Shown here: one piece after another, positions 57,515 through 64,000 of the stretch
How positions within the stretch are numbered: the stretch's first letter is position 1
How the letters are laid out: each line of letters starts with the position of its first letter
DNA from: Marinomonas ostreistagni
GTDB taxonomy: Bacteria; Pseudomonadota; Gammaproteobacteria; Pseudomonadales; Marinomonadaceae
DNA: 64,000 nucleotides
Direction of reading: 5' to 3'
Assembly (NCBI RefSeq): GCF_016888445.1
Contig: NZ_JAFEKF010000004.1
Coordinates: 248,001-312,000 of the forward strand
Made by a program: the position numbers and the translations under genes
The notes under the pieces: generated by a model
What the model was told of the DNA's origin: nothing
Databases searched by the model: none
Seen by the model: only the letters and a program-made list of their open reading frames with translations

Positions 57515-58744
57515 TTATGCATTGGGGCCGAATTCAGCCATGTCTTCTGCTACGGCTTGCTGCATTTGCTGCATCACCTCTGGGAACGCACTCTCGATGC
57601 GGTTCCATCTCGGAATAAAAGGTGCCGCAATGGTGTTATCAAGGTAATTGGTGCCTGCTTTCATTAAATTGCTAGCAAACAATTCAACCGCTTTTTCTTC
57701 TGAATGCACATCCAGTTTAAGGCCATTGATCTCGGCATCATTGTGGTACATTTCGATGAAGTCTAGCGCGGCGCGATAATAGGTAGCTTTAATGGTGCGG
57801 AAGGTCTCTTGGTCAAATACCACTCCATTGGTGGCCAGCTTGCGAAAGATCGCTTTGCTGATATCGATCGACATTTTTGACAAACCAGCGTCTTCGTCAT
57901 CCGCTGATAAATCTTGGTGTTTGTGATCGTAGGCATCGGCAATGTCCACTTGGCATAGGCGGTTGTTGGCGAAGTTACGGTACATTTCGCTGAGCACGCC
58001 AACCTCTAAGCCCCAATCACAAGGGATACGAATGTCGGTCATGACATCACGGCGGAATGAGAACTCGCCCGCTAGGGCATAGCGGAAGCTATCTAGGTAG
58101 TTAAGGTAATCATTGTGACCAAGTACTTTTTTCAAAGAGAACAGCAGTGGCGCGACTAATAGGCGATTAACACGGCCGTTCATTTTGCCGTTGGCGACTC
58201 GTGAGTAGTAGCCCTTACAAAACTCATAGTTGAAGTTTGGGTTCGCCACAGGGTAGATCAAGCGAGCTAACAGACTGCGGTCATAGGTGACGATGTCACA
58301 GTCGTGCATGGCGATGGCTTCCGCATTGGTGGCTCCTAGTGTGTAACCCATGCAAAACCATACATTACGACCTTTACCTGGGTCGCATGGCGATAGGCCT
58401 TCGTTTTTAAGTTTTTCATCGATGTCTTTAAGGCGTGGGCCGTCGTTCCACAGTACATGGTGCTTTTGCGGCAGCTCGGAGAAGAACTGCAGTGCGTGGC
58501 GATACTCTTCTTCTGTTGCGCGATCTAATCCGATAATGATCTCGGATAGATAGGGAACTTTTTTTAGGTGGTTAATGATATTGGGCATGGCATCCGTTTG
58601 CAGCTCTGAGTAGAGGCAAGGCAGGATCAATGCCATAGGGCGCTTGTCTGAGAACTCACACAGCTCGCGCTCTAGGTCTTCTAAAGAACGCTGTGAAAGG
58701 TTATGCAGGGTAGTAATAATACCGTTTTGAGAAAAATCGCCCAT
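57515..58744 (-). CDS. gpgS: Glucosyl-3-phosphoglycerate synthase
   Basis: GpgS joins NDP-glucose and 3-phosphoglycerate to make glucosyl-3-phosphoglycerate, the precursor of the osmolyte glucosylglycerate. The 409-residue protein has a GT-A fold with a metal-binding DxD-like motif in AMHDCDIVTYD, and the family segments PCLYSELQTDAMPNI and CDWGLEVGVLSEMYRN (retaining transferase family GT81). It follows the phosphatase gene by 47 bases. GGAG precedes the ATG by about eight bases. Confidence 0.92.
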   Translation of the reverse strand: MGDFSQNGIITTLHNLSQRSLEDLERELCEFSDKRPMALILPCLYSELQTDAMPNIINHLKKVPYLSEIIIGLDRATEEEYRHALQFFSELPQKHHVLWNDGPRLKDIDEKLKNEGLSPCDPGKGRNVWFCMGYTLGATNAEAIAMHDCDIVTYDRSLLARLIYPVANPNFNYEFCKGYYSRVANGKMNGRVNRLLVAPLLFSLKKVLGHNDYLNYLDSFRYALAGEFSFRRDVMTDIRIPCDWGLEVGVLSEMYRNFANNRLCQVDIADAYDHKHQDLSADDEDAGLSKMSIDISKAIFRKLATNGVVFDQETFRTIKATYYRAALDFIEMYHNDAEINGLKLDVHSEEKAVELFASNLMKAGTNYLDNTIAAPFIPRWNRIESAFPEVMQQMQQAVAEDMAEFGPNA

Positions 58745-58791
58745 TGTGAATCTCCGTATCTAATCATTGACGCGTTGTTGCGTAGTAGCTT

Positions 58792-59616
58792 CTAAACATA
58801 TCCATGATTTACGAGTGCTTTAGTGATGGCTTCATTCCAGCCCTTAGGGCCATAGGAATCGGTGATCCAGACATCCGTTCGGCCAGGGATTTCTGGCGGA
58901 ACATGAGTTGGCGAGCGCACTACCACGGGGATGTTGGCGCTGCCAATCATGCTGACATCGTTTTCACCATCGCCTAAAGCGATGCAAGTAACCGCTCCGC
59001 CGATACTAAGCTCGTATTGTTCGGCGAGCCAAGCCATGGCGACGGCCTTGTCACAGTGTTGCCCCATTAAGTGGACAAAGCGTCCACCTTTTTGCGCTTT
59101 GACACCGTATTGTTCAAGTTCGTCCCTAAGTTGATGTAAAGCTTGGTTGGAATCATTCCAAATGAGAGGTTCTGTGAAAGATCGCTGTAAAGATAATTCA
59201 GCGGTTGCAATCTCAAGCCCTGTAAATTGGGCCAATTGCGCCGCCGATAAATCCGAATAACAGGTGAAATCATAGCGCTGTTTAAAGTCAGAAATGAGCT
59301 GAATAAGCTCCTCGCGATGAGGGCCAAAGCTTTTAATGTAAAAGTCGCCTTGGCAAGGAAGAGAACAGGCGTTACCGAGCGAAGAGTGCTTTGGAATGTA
59401 TACTGCGGCACCATTTTCCACGATAAATGGGTCATGATTGCCCAGTGCTTGTCGCAACTCCAGAAGCTCTGCGTAGGTTTTACTTGTATTGAGAATACAA
59501 GGAATCCCAAGTGTTTTTAAATCGTTCAATGCACCTTCTGCTGGCGCATAGTCATAGGTGAAATGATCTAAAAGTGTTCCATCTAGGTCGGTAAATACTA
59601 ATAAAGTCGACATCAT
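58792..59616 (-). CDS. HAD-IIB phosphoglycerate-glycoside phosphatase (MPGP/GpgP-like)
   Basis: This 274-residue HAD phosphatase resembles mannosyl-3-phosphoglycerate phosphatase. Motif I is FTDLDGTLLDH, the NTSKT and ENGAAVYIP segments are family-typical, and GDGENDVSM gives motif IV. Next to gpgS it should dephosphorylate glucosyl-3-phosphoglycerate to glucosylglycerate. Its own start region (MMSTLL) lacks a Shine-Dalgarno. Instead the ATG overlaps the stop of an 11-codon leader ORF with an ideal ribosome-binding site, so translation is probably coupled. Confidence 0.9.
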   Translation of the reverse strand: MMSTLLVFTDLDGTLLDHFTYDYAPAEGALNDLKTLGIPCILNTSKTYAELLELRQALGNHDPFIVENGAAVYIPKHSSLGNACSLPCQGDFYIKSFGPHREELIQLISDFKQRYDFTCYSDLSAAQLAQFTGLEIATAELSLQRSFTEPLIWNDSNQALHQLRDELEQYGVKAQKGGRFVHLMGQHCDKAVAMAWLAEQYELSIGGAVTCIALGDGENDVSMIGSANIPVVVRSPTHVPPEIPGRTDVWITDSYGPKGWNEAITKALVNHGYV

Positions 59617-59648
59617 TTTACAGATGGCCCAAATCGTATCTGGGACAC
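59613..59648 (-). CDS. 11-codon leader ORF coupled to the phosphatase gene
   Basis: On the minus strand AAGGAGGT (a full anti-Shine-Dalgarno match) is followed after five bases from GGAGG by GTG (59648-59646). The frame encodes MSQIRFGPSVK and stops at TGA (59615-59613), which shares bases with the phosphatase ATG (59616-59614). It is out of frame with the phosphatase, so it is not an N-terminal extension. It may serve to deliver ribosomes to a gene lacking its own site. No repeated codon typical of amino-acid attenuators is present. Confidence 0.65.
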   Translation of the reverse strand: MSQIRFGPSVK

Positions 59649-59725
59649 CGTTACCTCCTTTTAATAATTATGTGGTCATGTTGCCTGTTCGTTGACTTCC
59701 TCTTACCCAGCTCAGTGATATTAAT

Positions 59726-59742
59726 AGCAATTACCTTGCCAA
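59726..59742 (-). promoter_or_regulatory. Sigma54 promoter of the glucosylglycerate operon
   Basis: The minus strand reads TTGGCAAGGTAATTGCT. This matches the -24/-12 consensus TTGGCACG-N4-TTGCT at all defined positions but one (A for C after GGCA). The essential GG and GC are ten bases apart. The start site would be near 59715, leaving about 67 bases to the leader ORF. The 592-base gap 59649-60240 holds this promoter, an NtrC-type site and structured DNA, but no convincing gene. Confidence 0.8.
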
Positions 59743-59861
59743 ACCCCTGAAAGCCAAGATCGAGATGCTAACAGTATGCGTATTTTTCAACACAATTTTA
59801 TGACAGCAACCTTCCTTCAAAGCCTTGTCGTACTAGGCTTCTTACGAGTGTAGACGGGTTT

Positions 59862-59928
59862 CGGATTGCTGCTGTTGAAAAAGCCTAAAAGGTGAGAGCG
59901 GTAGGCGGCTTCTGCAGGGAGGAATCCG
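59862..59928. other. Nested inverted repeats in the glucosylglycerate upstream region
   Basis: CGGATT (59862-59867) pairs with AATCCG (59923-59928). Inside it, CTGC (59869-59872) pairs with GCAG (59914-59917), and AAGCC (59881-59885) with GGCTT (59907-59911). An alternative pairing GCCTA / TAGGC uses part of the same arms. The nested order suggests a folded RNA on one strand, most plausibly the plus strand, but could also be a binding platform. Confidence 0.4.
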
Positions 59929-59943
59929 TATAAAAGCAGTGTG

Positions 59944-59960
59944 TGCACCTTATTGGTGCA
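59944..59960. promoter_or_regulatory. NtrC-type enhancer palindrome
   Basis: TGCACC-TTATT-GGTGCA is a perfect 17-base palindrome that matches the NtrC (GlnG) binding consensus known from glnA. It lies about 200 bases upstream of the sigma54 -24 element and about 240 bases from the expected start site, within enhancer range. It is further flanked by AAAGCA (59933-59938) and TGCTTT (59962-59967), extending the dyad. Confidence 0.7.
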
Positions 59961-59975
59961 ATGCTTTGCAGGCTA

Positions 59976-60087
59976 AGAGTCTATTTAAGGGAGCGAATTT
60001 CACTGGCAATGATTTGCTCATCTGGTCGGTTATATGGGTTTGCGAAAGAGTTGTGGAGGATTCGACTCTTTTCAAAATCTAGACTCT
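59976..60087 (+). other. Structured stretch upstream of the aminotransferase gene
   Basis: AGAGTCTA (59976-59983) is perfectly complementary to TAGACTCT (60080-60087). Between them AAAGAGTTG (60045-60053) and CGACTCTTT (60063-60071) form a 9-bp hairpin (one G-U). Together they could form a leader RNA for the gene starting at 60241. I see no strong sigma70 promoter here. Confidence 0.35.
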
Positions 60088-60240
60088 CATATGGCGCAAG
60101 ATTACAGTATGATTTCAGAATATTGTTTTGGAAAACGCTTTTTTACCGAGTTTTATTCTGTATAACGGCTAAATTTGGGGCTTGTTTTCTAAGGCAGTGG
60201 AGATGGAATTTTTAACAATCATATTTAAAGGCAGGCAAAT

Positions 60241-61470
60241 ATGGATTCTTCAACGGGTATTCCCGTCCCACAACTACAATCGCTGTACGACATTCTTCCT
60301 CAAGAGCCATTGCTCATGATGGGCGCTGGCCCTGTGCCGATCCCAGAGCGTGTTGCTAAAGCCAATTCGGTAGTCATCAACCATTTGGGCGGTACAATGG
60401 CGACCGTCATTGATCAAGTAAAACGCATGGCGCGTTATGTTTTCCAGACTCAATCCAAATGGGTGTTGGGTGTCGCGGGACCTGCCTCCGCCGCGATGGA
60501 AATGACCGCCGTGAATTTACTGCAGCCAGGTGAAAAGATTTTATGCCTTAACAATGGTTTCTTTAGTCATCGTATGGCTGAAATGGCGAGCCGTGTCGGA
60601 GCGGATGTGCATGAGTTACACATTCCTGTACATGAAGCAGCTAATCCAGATCGCGTGCGTAAGGCCATCGAGCAGGTGCGTCCAAAAGTTATCAGTATGG
60701 TGCAGGGCGAAACATCTAACACCGTGTGCAACTACACCCTTAAAGACATCGCGGCGATTGCCAAAGAATACGGCTGTTTAGTCGTCGTAGACGCTGTCTG
60801 TACGCTCAGTACCATGCCGCTGAAAATGGATGAATGGCAAGTGGATGTGGTGATCACGGGTGGCCAAAAAGGTTTGTCTTCGATCCCTGGTGTGTCACTG
60901 GTCGCTTTTTCTGATGATGCTTGGCACGCCATTGAACAGCGCACCACACCGCTGACCCATTGGTGCTTTGACGTGAAGCTCGCTGAAAACTTCTGGCATC
61001 GTGATGGCTATCATTACACGGCGCCAGTATCGGGCATTATGGCGTTACATGAAGCGCTTAAATTGGTTTGCGAAGAAACCCTTGAACAACGCTTTGCGCG
61101 TCACTTGCGTTGCTCGAAAGCGTTGCAAGCAGGCATCGAAGGTATGGGGCTGGAGCTGTTTATTGAGCCAGAAGCACGCCTTAATTCAGTCGTCGGCATC
61201 AGCATTCCAGAAGGACTCACGGCGAAGCAGATTTGTGCGCATATCTCTGAAACCTACCGTGTTGAGATTGCAGGTTCGTTTGGCCAGCCAATTGTGCGTA
61301 TTGGGCAGATGGGCGAGCAATGTCGTGAGCACAACTTGTTCCGTACCTTGCACGCTTTAGGCAGCACCATGCGTGATCTTGGGGTAAAAGTTGACCAGCC
61401 AAATGGCATGGCGGAAATGGAGTCATTCTTACAGAGTACACCGCGTTTTATTCAGCAAAGCGTCGCTTAG
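60241..61470 (+). CDS. Class V PLP-dependent aminotransferase (alanine-glyoxylate type)
   Basis: This 409-residue aminotransferase of the AGT/pyridoxamine-pyruvate transaminase group has the N-terminal MMGAGPVPIPERV, the cofactor-binding DAVCTLSTMP strand and the PLP lysine in TGGQKGLSSIPG. The substrate cannot be read from the sequence. It is followed by a strong terminator and then the tctCBA transporter genes, which may import the substrate or a related carboxylate. A dyad-rich region and an NtrC-type site lie upstream. Confidence 0.88.
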   Translation: MDSSTGIPVPQLQSLYDILPQEPLLMMGAGPVPIPERVAKANSVVINHLGGTMATVIDQVKRMARYVFQTQSKWVLGVAGPASAAMEMTAVNLLQPGEKILCLNNGFFSHRMAEMASRVGADVHELHIPVHEAANPDRVRKAIEQVRPKVISMVQGETSNTVCNYTLKDIAAIAKEYGCLVVVDAVCTLSTMPLKMDEWQVDVVITGGQKGLSSIPGVSLVAFSDDAWHAIEQRTTPLTHWCFDVKLAENFWHRDGYHYTAPVSGIMALHEALKLVCEETLEQRFARHLRCSKALQAGIEGMGLELFIEPEARLNSVVGISIPEGLTAKQICAHISETYRVEIAGSFGQPIVRIGQMGEQCREHNLFRTLHALGSTMRDLGVKVDQPNGMAEMESFLQSTPRFIQQSVA

Positions 61471-61499
61471 CACTTCATCAAGTACTCTTTATTGTCAAT

Positions 61500-61536
61500 A
61501 AAACCCTGCTCATCGTGTCGGTGAGCAGGGTTTTTT
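61500..61536 (+). terminator. Rho-independent terminator after the aminotransferase gene
   Basis: A 13-bp stem (AAAACCCTGCTCA / TGAGCAGGGTTTT) with a 9-base loop is followed by T residues. Confidence 0.9.
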
Positions 61537-61562
61537 AAGTTTTGTGCAAAAAAAAAAGTTTA

Positions 61563-61581
61563 ATGACAGGGTCATGACAGG
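61563..61581. repeat. ATGACAGG direct repeat upstream of tctC
   Basis: ATGACAGG occurs at 61563-61570 and 61574-61581, spaced 11 bases start to start, about one helical turn, roughly 95-110 bases upstream of tctC. This is a plausible binding site for a response regulator; tct genes are often controlled by a TctDE-type two-component system, not encoded in this window. Confidence 0.45.
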
Positions 61582-61674
61582 TTAGCGGAGTATGTTGTCG
61601 GTATAGGAAGTTGCCTCGACGTAAACGTCCTTTTATATCCAACTACAAAAACAATAAAAGCAGGAGATAAAATC

Positions 61675-62673
61675 ATGCTTAAAACCATGTCAGTAAAGTC
61701 TGTACTTATCGCGGGTACCGCAGCATTAACGGTTGCTGGTCAAGCTTACGCTTACGAGCCAGCGCGCAGCGCTGAGTGTATCGCGCCAGCAAACCCAGGT
61801 GGTGGTTGGGACTTTACTTGTCGTAGTGTCGGTAAAGTGTTAACTGACCTAGATTACATCAAAGGCAATGTACAAACCGTCAACATGCCAGGCGCAGGCG
61901 GTGGTGTTGCATTTGCTCACACCGTGAGTAAGCGTGCTGAAGACGAGTCTCTAATCGTCGCTGCAAGTACTGCTACCACAACACGTTTGGCGCAAGGCCA
62001 ATTCCCAGGTATGAATGCTGACCAAGTAAAATGGGTCGGTACGCTGGGCGCTGACTACGGTGTTATCGCCGTAGGTAAAGATTCTGAATACACCTCACTT
62101 GCACAAATGATCGAAGCGATCAAAGAGAATCCAGGTTCTGTTAAATTCGCTGGTGGTAGTGCCTCAGGCGGCTGGGATCATCTTAAAGTGTTGATCACTG
62201 CTAAAGAAGCACAAGTTGCCAACGAAAAACTGCCTAAAATTCGTTACCTAGCGTACAGCGGTGGTTCGGAAGCGTTGGTTCAAGTTGTAGGTGGTCACGT
62301 GGATGCGTTCACGGGCGACGTGTCTGAAATCAAAGGCTTTATGGATTCTGGTGACTTGCGTGTTTTAGCGGTTTTGTCAGAACAGCGTCTACCTGAGCCA
62401 TACGATCAAATCCCAACAGCATTGGAGCAGGGCGTTAGCTCGATTGCACCAAACTGGCGTGGTTTCTACGTGCCTGGTGATGCCAGCCAAGATTCTTACG
62501 ACTGGTGGGTCAATACTGTTAATGAGCTATACGAAACTCAAGAATGGAAAGATGTGATGACCAAAAATGGTCTGATGCCATTCCACCGCTCTGGTGCTGA
62601 GTTCACTGAGTTTGTTCAGAATCAAACGCTGAACATTCAAACTCTATCTAAAGATATCGGTCTGATTCGTTAA
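61675..62673 (+). CDS. tctC: Tripartite tricarboxylate transporter substrate-binding protein
   Basis: TctC is the periplasmic receptor of the TTT importer family. Residues 1-26 form a signal peptide ending GQAYA|YE. The fold signature CIAPANPGGGWDFTCRS, with the carboxylate-binding loop, and SGGWDHLK are clear. The length is 332 residues. The ligand could be citrate or another di- or tricarboxylate. AGGAGA precedes the ATG. It is the first gene of tctCBA. Confidence 0.93.
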   Translation: MLKTMSVKSVLIAGTAALTVAGQAYAYEPARSAECIAPANPGGGWDFTCRSVGKVLTDLDYIKGNVQTVNMPGAGGGVAFAHTVSKRAEDESLIVAASTATTTRLAQGQFPGMNADQVKWVGTLGADYGVIAVGKDSEYTSLAQMIEAIKENPGSVKFAGGSASGGWDHLKVLITAKEAQVANEKLPKIRYLAYSGGSEALVQVVGGHVDAFTGDVSEIKGFMDSGDLRVLAVLSEQRLPEPYDQIPTALEQGVSSIAPNWRGFYVPGDASQDSYDWWVNTVNELYETQEWKDVMTKNGLMPFHRSGAEFTEFVQNQTLNIQTLSKDIGLIR

Positions 62674-62737
62674 TTAGATCGGCTTTGAGGGAGCGTCCGC
62701 TCCCTCCGTTTTCCCTTTGTAATATTTGGAGCCGTAC

Positions 62738-63172
62738 ATGCGTATGAACGATCGTGTGTTTGGGGTGCTATTGCTTATTTTGGCTGTGACGTATGGCTAT
62801 GAAGCAACGCAATTCCCTGTGCCTTTTGGCGGCCAAGAAACAGTTGGCCCTGAAACATTCCCCATTTTGTTGTCGATTCTATTAGGTATTGGTGCGATCT
62901 ATATGATCATCAAGCCTGATGAAAATGCTAAGTGGCCAGCATTGTCGATGCTGCTTGAGTTAGCGGTTGTATGTTTGGTGTTGATGGCGTTTGCCTTCGC
63001 ACTTGAGTACGCCGGCTTTATCTTGGCGGCGACACCTGCTGTAGCATTCTTGTGTTGGAGAATGGGCGCGACACCTTTGAAGAGTCTTTTAACAGGTGTG
63101 ATTACCTCGGTTGTGATCTATGTACTGTTTACGCGCGTTCTCGAATTAGCATTACCTTCTGGCATATTTTAA
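62738..63172 (+). CDS. tctB: Tripartite tricarboxylate transporter small membrane subunit
   Basis: This 144-residue protein has four hydrophobic segments, as expected for TctB. The start ATG 62738 has GGAG six bases upstream; the TTG at 62726 is less likely. It contains the family pattern QETVGPETFPILLSILL near the N-terminus. tctA follows 11 bases later. Confidence 0.9.
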   Translation: MRMNDRVFGVLLLILAVTYGYEATQFPVPFGGQETVGPETFPILLSILLGIGAIYMIIKPDENAKWPALSMLLELAVVCLVLMAFAFALEYAGFILAATPAVAFLCWRMGATPLKSLLTGVITSVVIYVLFTRVLELALPSGIF

Positions 63173-63183
63173 GGCTGTAAGTT

Positions 63184-64000
63184 ATGGGAACTATTGAATT
63201 ATTGATGCAAGGCTTTGCGGTTGCACTATCCCCTGAAAGCCTTATGTTTGCTCTAATCGGTGCGATCTTAGGTACCTTAATTGGTGCTTTACCGGGGCTT
63301 GGTCCTGCCAATGGTGTGGCGATCTTGATCCCCTTAGCGTTTAGCTTGGGTCTGACACCGACGTCTTCTTTGATTTTGTTAACCTCTGTTTACGCAGGGG
63401 CGATGTATGGCGGTCGTATTTCTTCGATTTTGCTGAATATTCCGGGCGATGAGCCAGCCATGATGACCTGTTTAGATGGTCACCCTATGGCGCTCAAAGG
63501 CAAGGCGGCTGAAGCCTTGGCAACGTCTGCGATTGCTTCTTTTATCGGTAGCTTTTTCGCGACAGTAGGCTTGGTGATCTTGGCGCCGATTTTGGCGGGG
63601 TTCGCACTGAAGTTTGGTCCGGCTGAATACTTCGCTTTATTTGCGCTAGCGTTCGCCACTCTGGGTGGTATCACGGGTAAGAACCAGTTTAAGACACTGA
63701 TTGCGGCGGCCTTAGGTCTGATGATTGCCACGGTTGGTATCGATTTGTCTTCTGGTGTGCAACGTTACACTTACGACCATTTGCACCTGTTCGAAGGCAT
63801 CGACTTCTTGATTGCGATCGTTGGTTTGTTCGCTATCTCTGAGTTGTTCTTCTTCCTTGAGCAACATGCAGGTGATGGTCTTAAGCAAGTGGCGCTTAAC
63901 AAGCTTAAGCTGTCGATGAAAGACATTCTGTTTATTATGCCTGCGTCATTACGTGGTGCGTTTTTAGGTTTCGTATCGGGCGTATTGCCGGGTGCTGGTG
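63184..64000 (+). CDS. tctA: Tripartite tricarboxylate transporter large membrane subunit, cut by window edge
   Basis: The frame opens at ATG 63184 and remains open to the last base, covering about 272 of the usual 500 residues. It begins MGTIELLMQGFAVAL and holds the TctA signature GALPGLGPANGVAIL in its first repeat. Further helices and the start of a second signature (GFVSGVLPGAG) run to the edge. It completes the TctCBA importer. Confidence 0.95.
   Translation, partial: MGTIELLMQGFAVALSPESLMFALIGAILGTLIGALPGLGPANGVAILIPLAFSLGLTPTSSLILLTSVYAGAMYGGRISSILLNIPGDEPAMMTCLDGHPMALKGKAAEALATSAIASFIGSFFATVGLVILAPILAGFALKFGPAEYFALFALAFATLGGITGKNQFKTLIAAALGLMIATVGIDLSSGVQRYTYDHLHLFEGIDFLIAIVGLFAISELFFFLEQHAGDGLKQVALNKLKLSMKDILFIMPASLRGAFLGFVSGVLPGAG

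Noticed and set aside
59613-59648. Reading the leader ORF as a frameshifted true N-terminus of the phosphatase
   Set aside because: The phosphatase is complete from MMSTLLVFTDLDG, the usual start for this family, and no slippery sequence is visible at the overlap.
60004-60017. Plus-strand TGGCAATGATTTGC resembling a sigma54 promoter for the aminotransferase gene
   Set aside because: GG and GC are nine bases apart instead of ten, a spacing sigma54 rarely tolerates.
59943-60215. 90-codon plus-strand open frame upstream of the aminotransferase gene
   Set aside because: It has no ribosome-binding site, an unusual Arg/Cys/Phe-rich composition, and overlaps the NtrC-type palindrome and several stems.
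61600-61614. GG-N11-GC element upstream of tctC resembling a sigma54 promoter
   Set aside because: The spacing is one base too long and the -24 part reads GTCGG instead of TTGGC.
1-64000. Mobile elements, prophage, CRISPR arrays, toxin-antitoxin pairs or integrated islands
   Set aside because: I found no transposase, integrase, phage structural gene, regularly spaced repeat or att-like duplication at either tRNA gene; gene order is that of conserved chromosome.

Overview
The window reads as chromosomal core sequence from a marine, probably aerobic gammaproteobacterium. Its gene content and order (gloB / yafS-like / rnhA / dnaQ; csiV-mfd; nqrABCDEF-apbE-nqrM-sthA; tig-clpP-clpX-lon-hupB-ppiD; rmf; rlmKL; DUF3549-yqcC-DUF1853) fit Oceanospirillales and relatives. 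A Na+-translocating NADH:quinone reductase, glucosylglycerate (compatible solute) genes and a TctABC importer support a marine or halophilic lifestyle. A Marinomonas-like organism is my best guess. That guess leans partly on a structured RNA leader before nqrA, which I recall being described for that genus. I see no insertion sequence, phage gene, CRISPR array or integron, so this looks like stable backbone DNA.

Layout. 1-4.4 kb: mltD (cut by the window edge), gloB, a SAM methyltransferase, rnhA and dnaQ. 4.5-9.7 kb: sohB facing csiV-mfd. 9.7-18.7 kb: a long non-coding region with a sigma70 promoter and a three-way-junction RNA leader, then the complete Na+-NQR operon with its maturation factors apbE and nqrM, followed by sthA. 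18.8-20.2 kb: hpt and yihY. 20.2-29.1 kb: a candidate small RNA, tRNA-Arg(UCU), trigger factor, ClpP, ClpX, Lon, HU-beta, tRNA-Asp and PpiD, which is a protein-quality-control block. 29.1-36.9 kb (minus strand): a Bat/MoxR operon ending in a DyP-type peroxidase. 37-50.9 kb: DUF2835, pyrD, rmf, rlmKL, purU, DUF3549/yqcC/DUF1853, a GGDEF-EAL protein, rlmA, a beta-carbonic anhydrase, a LysR regulator and a TyrR-like regulator with a degenerate ATPase. 50.9-55.7 kb: a small membrane protein, a Cof-type phosphatase, a HopJ-family protein, a Bcr/CflA transporter and an ABC exporter. 55.7-60.2 kb: a glucosylglycerate operon and its long control region. 60.2-64 kb: a class V aminotransferase and tctCBA (tctA cut by the window edge).

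The most interesting region is 55.7-60.1 kb. The minus-strand operon encodes a MPGP/GpgP-like phosphatase, glucosyl-3-phosphoglycerate synthase and a GH13 glucosylglycerate-type phosphorylase, so it can both make and break down glucosylglycerate. Upstream lie a near-perfect sigma54 -24/-12 promoter (59726-59742), a perfect NtrC-type palindrome (59944-59960), and an 11-codon leader ORF with an ideal Shine-Dalgarno whose stop overlaps the phosphatase start. Together these suggest nitrogen-controlled synthesis with translational coupling. Second in interest are the nqrA three-way-junction leader (9985-10059) and the orphan-terminator small-RNA candidate (about 20349-20488). All functional calls come from reading the sequence and family knowledge; no database search was run.
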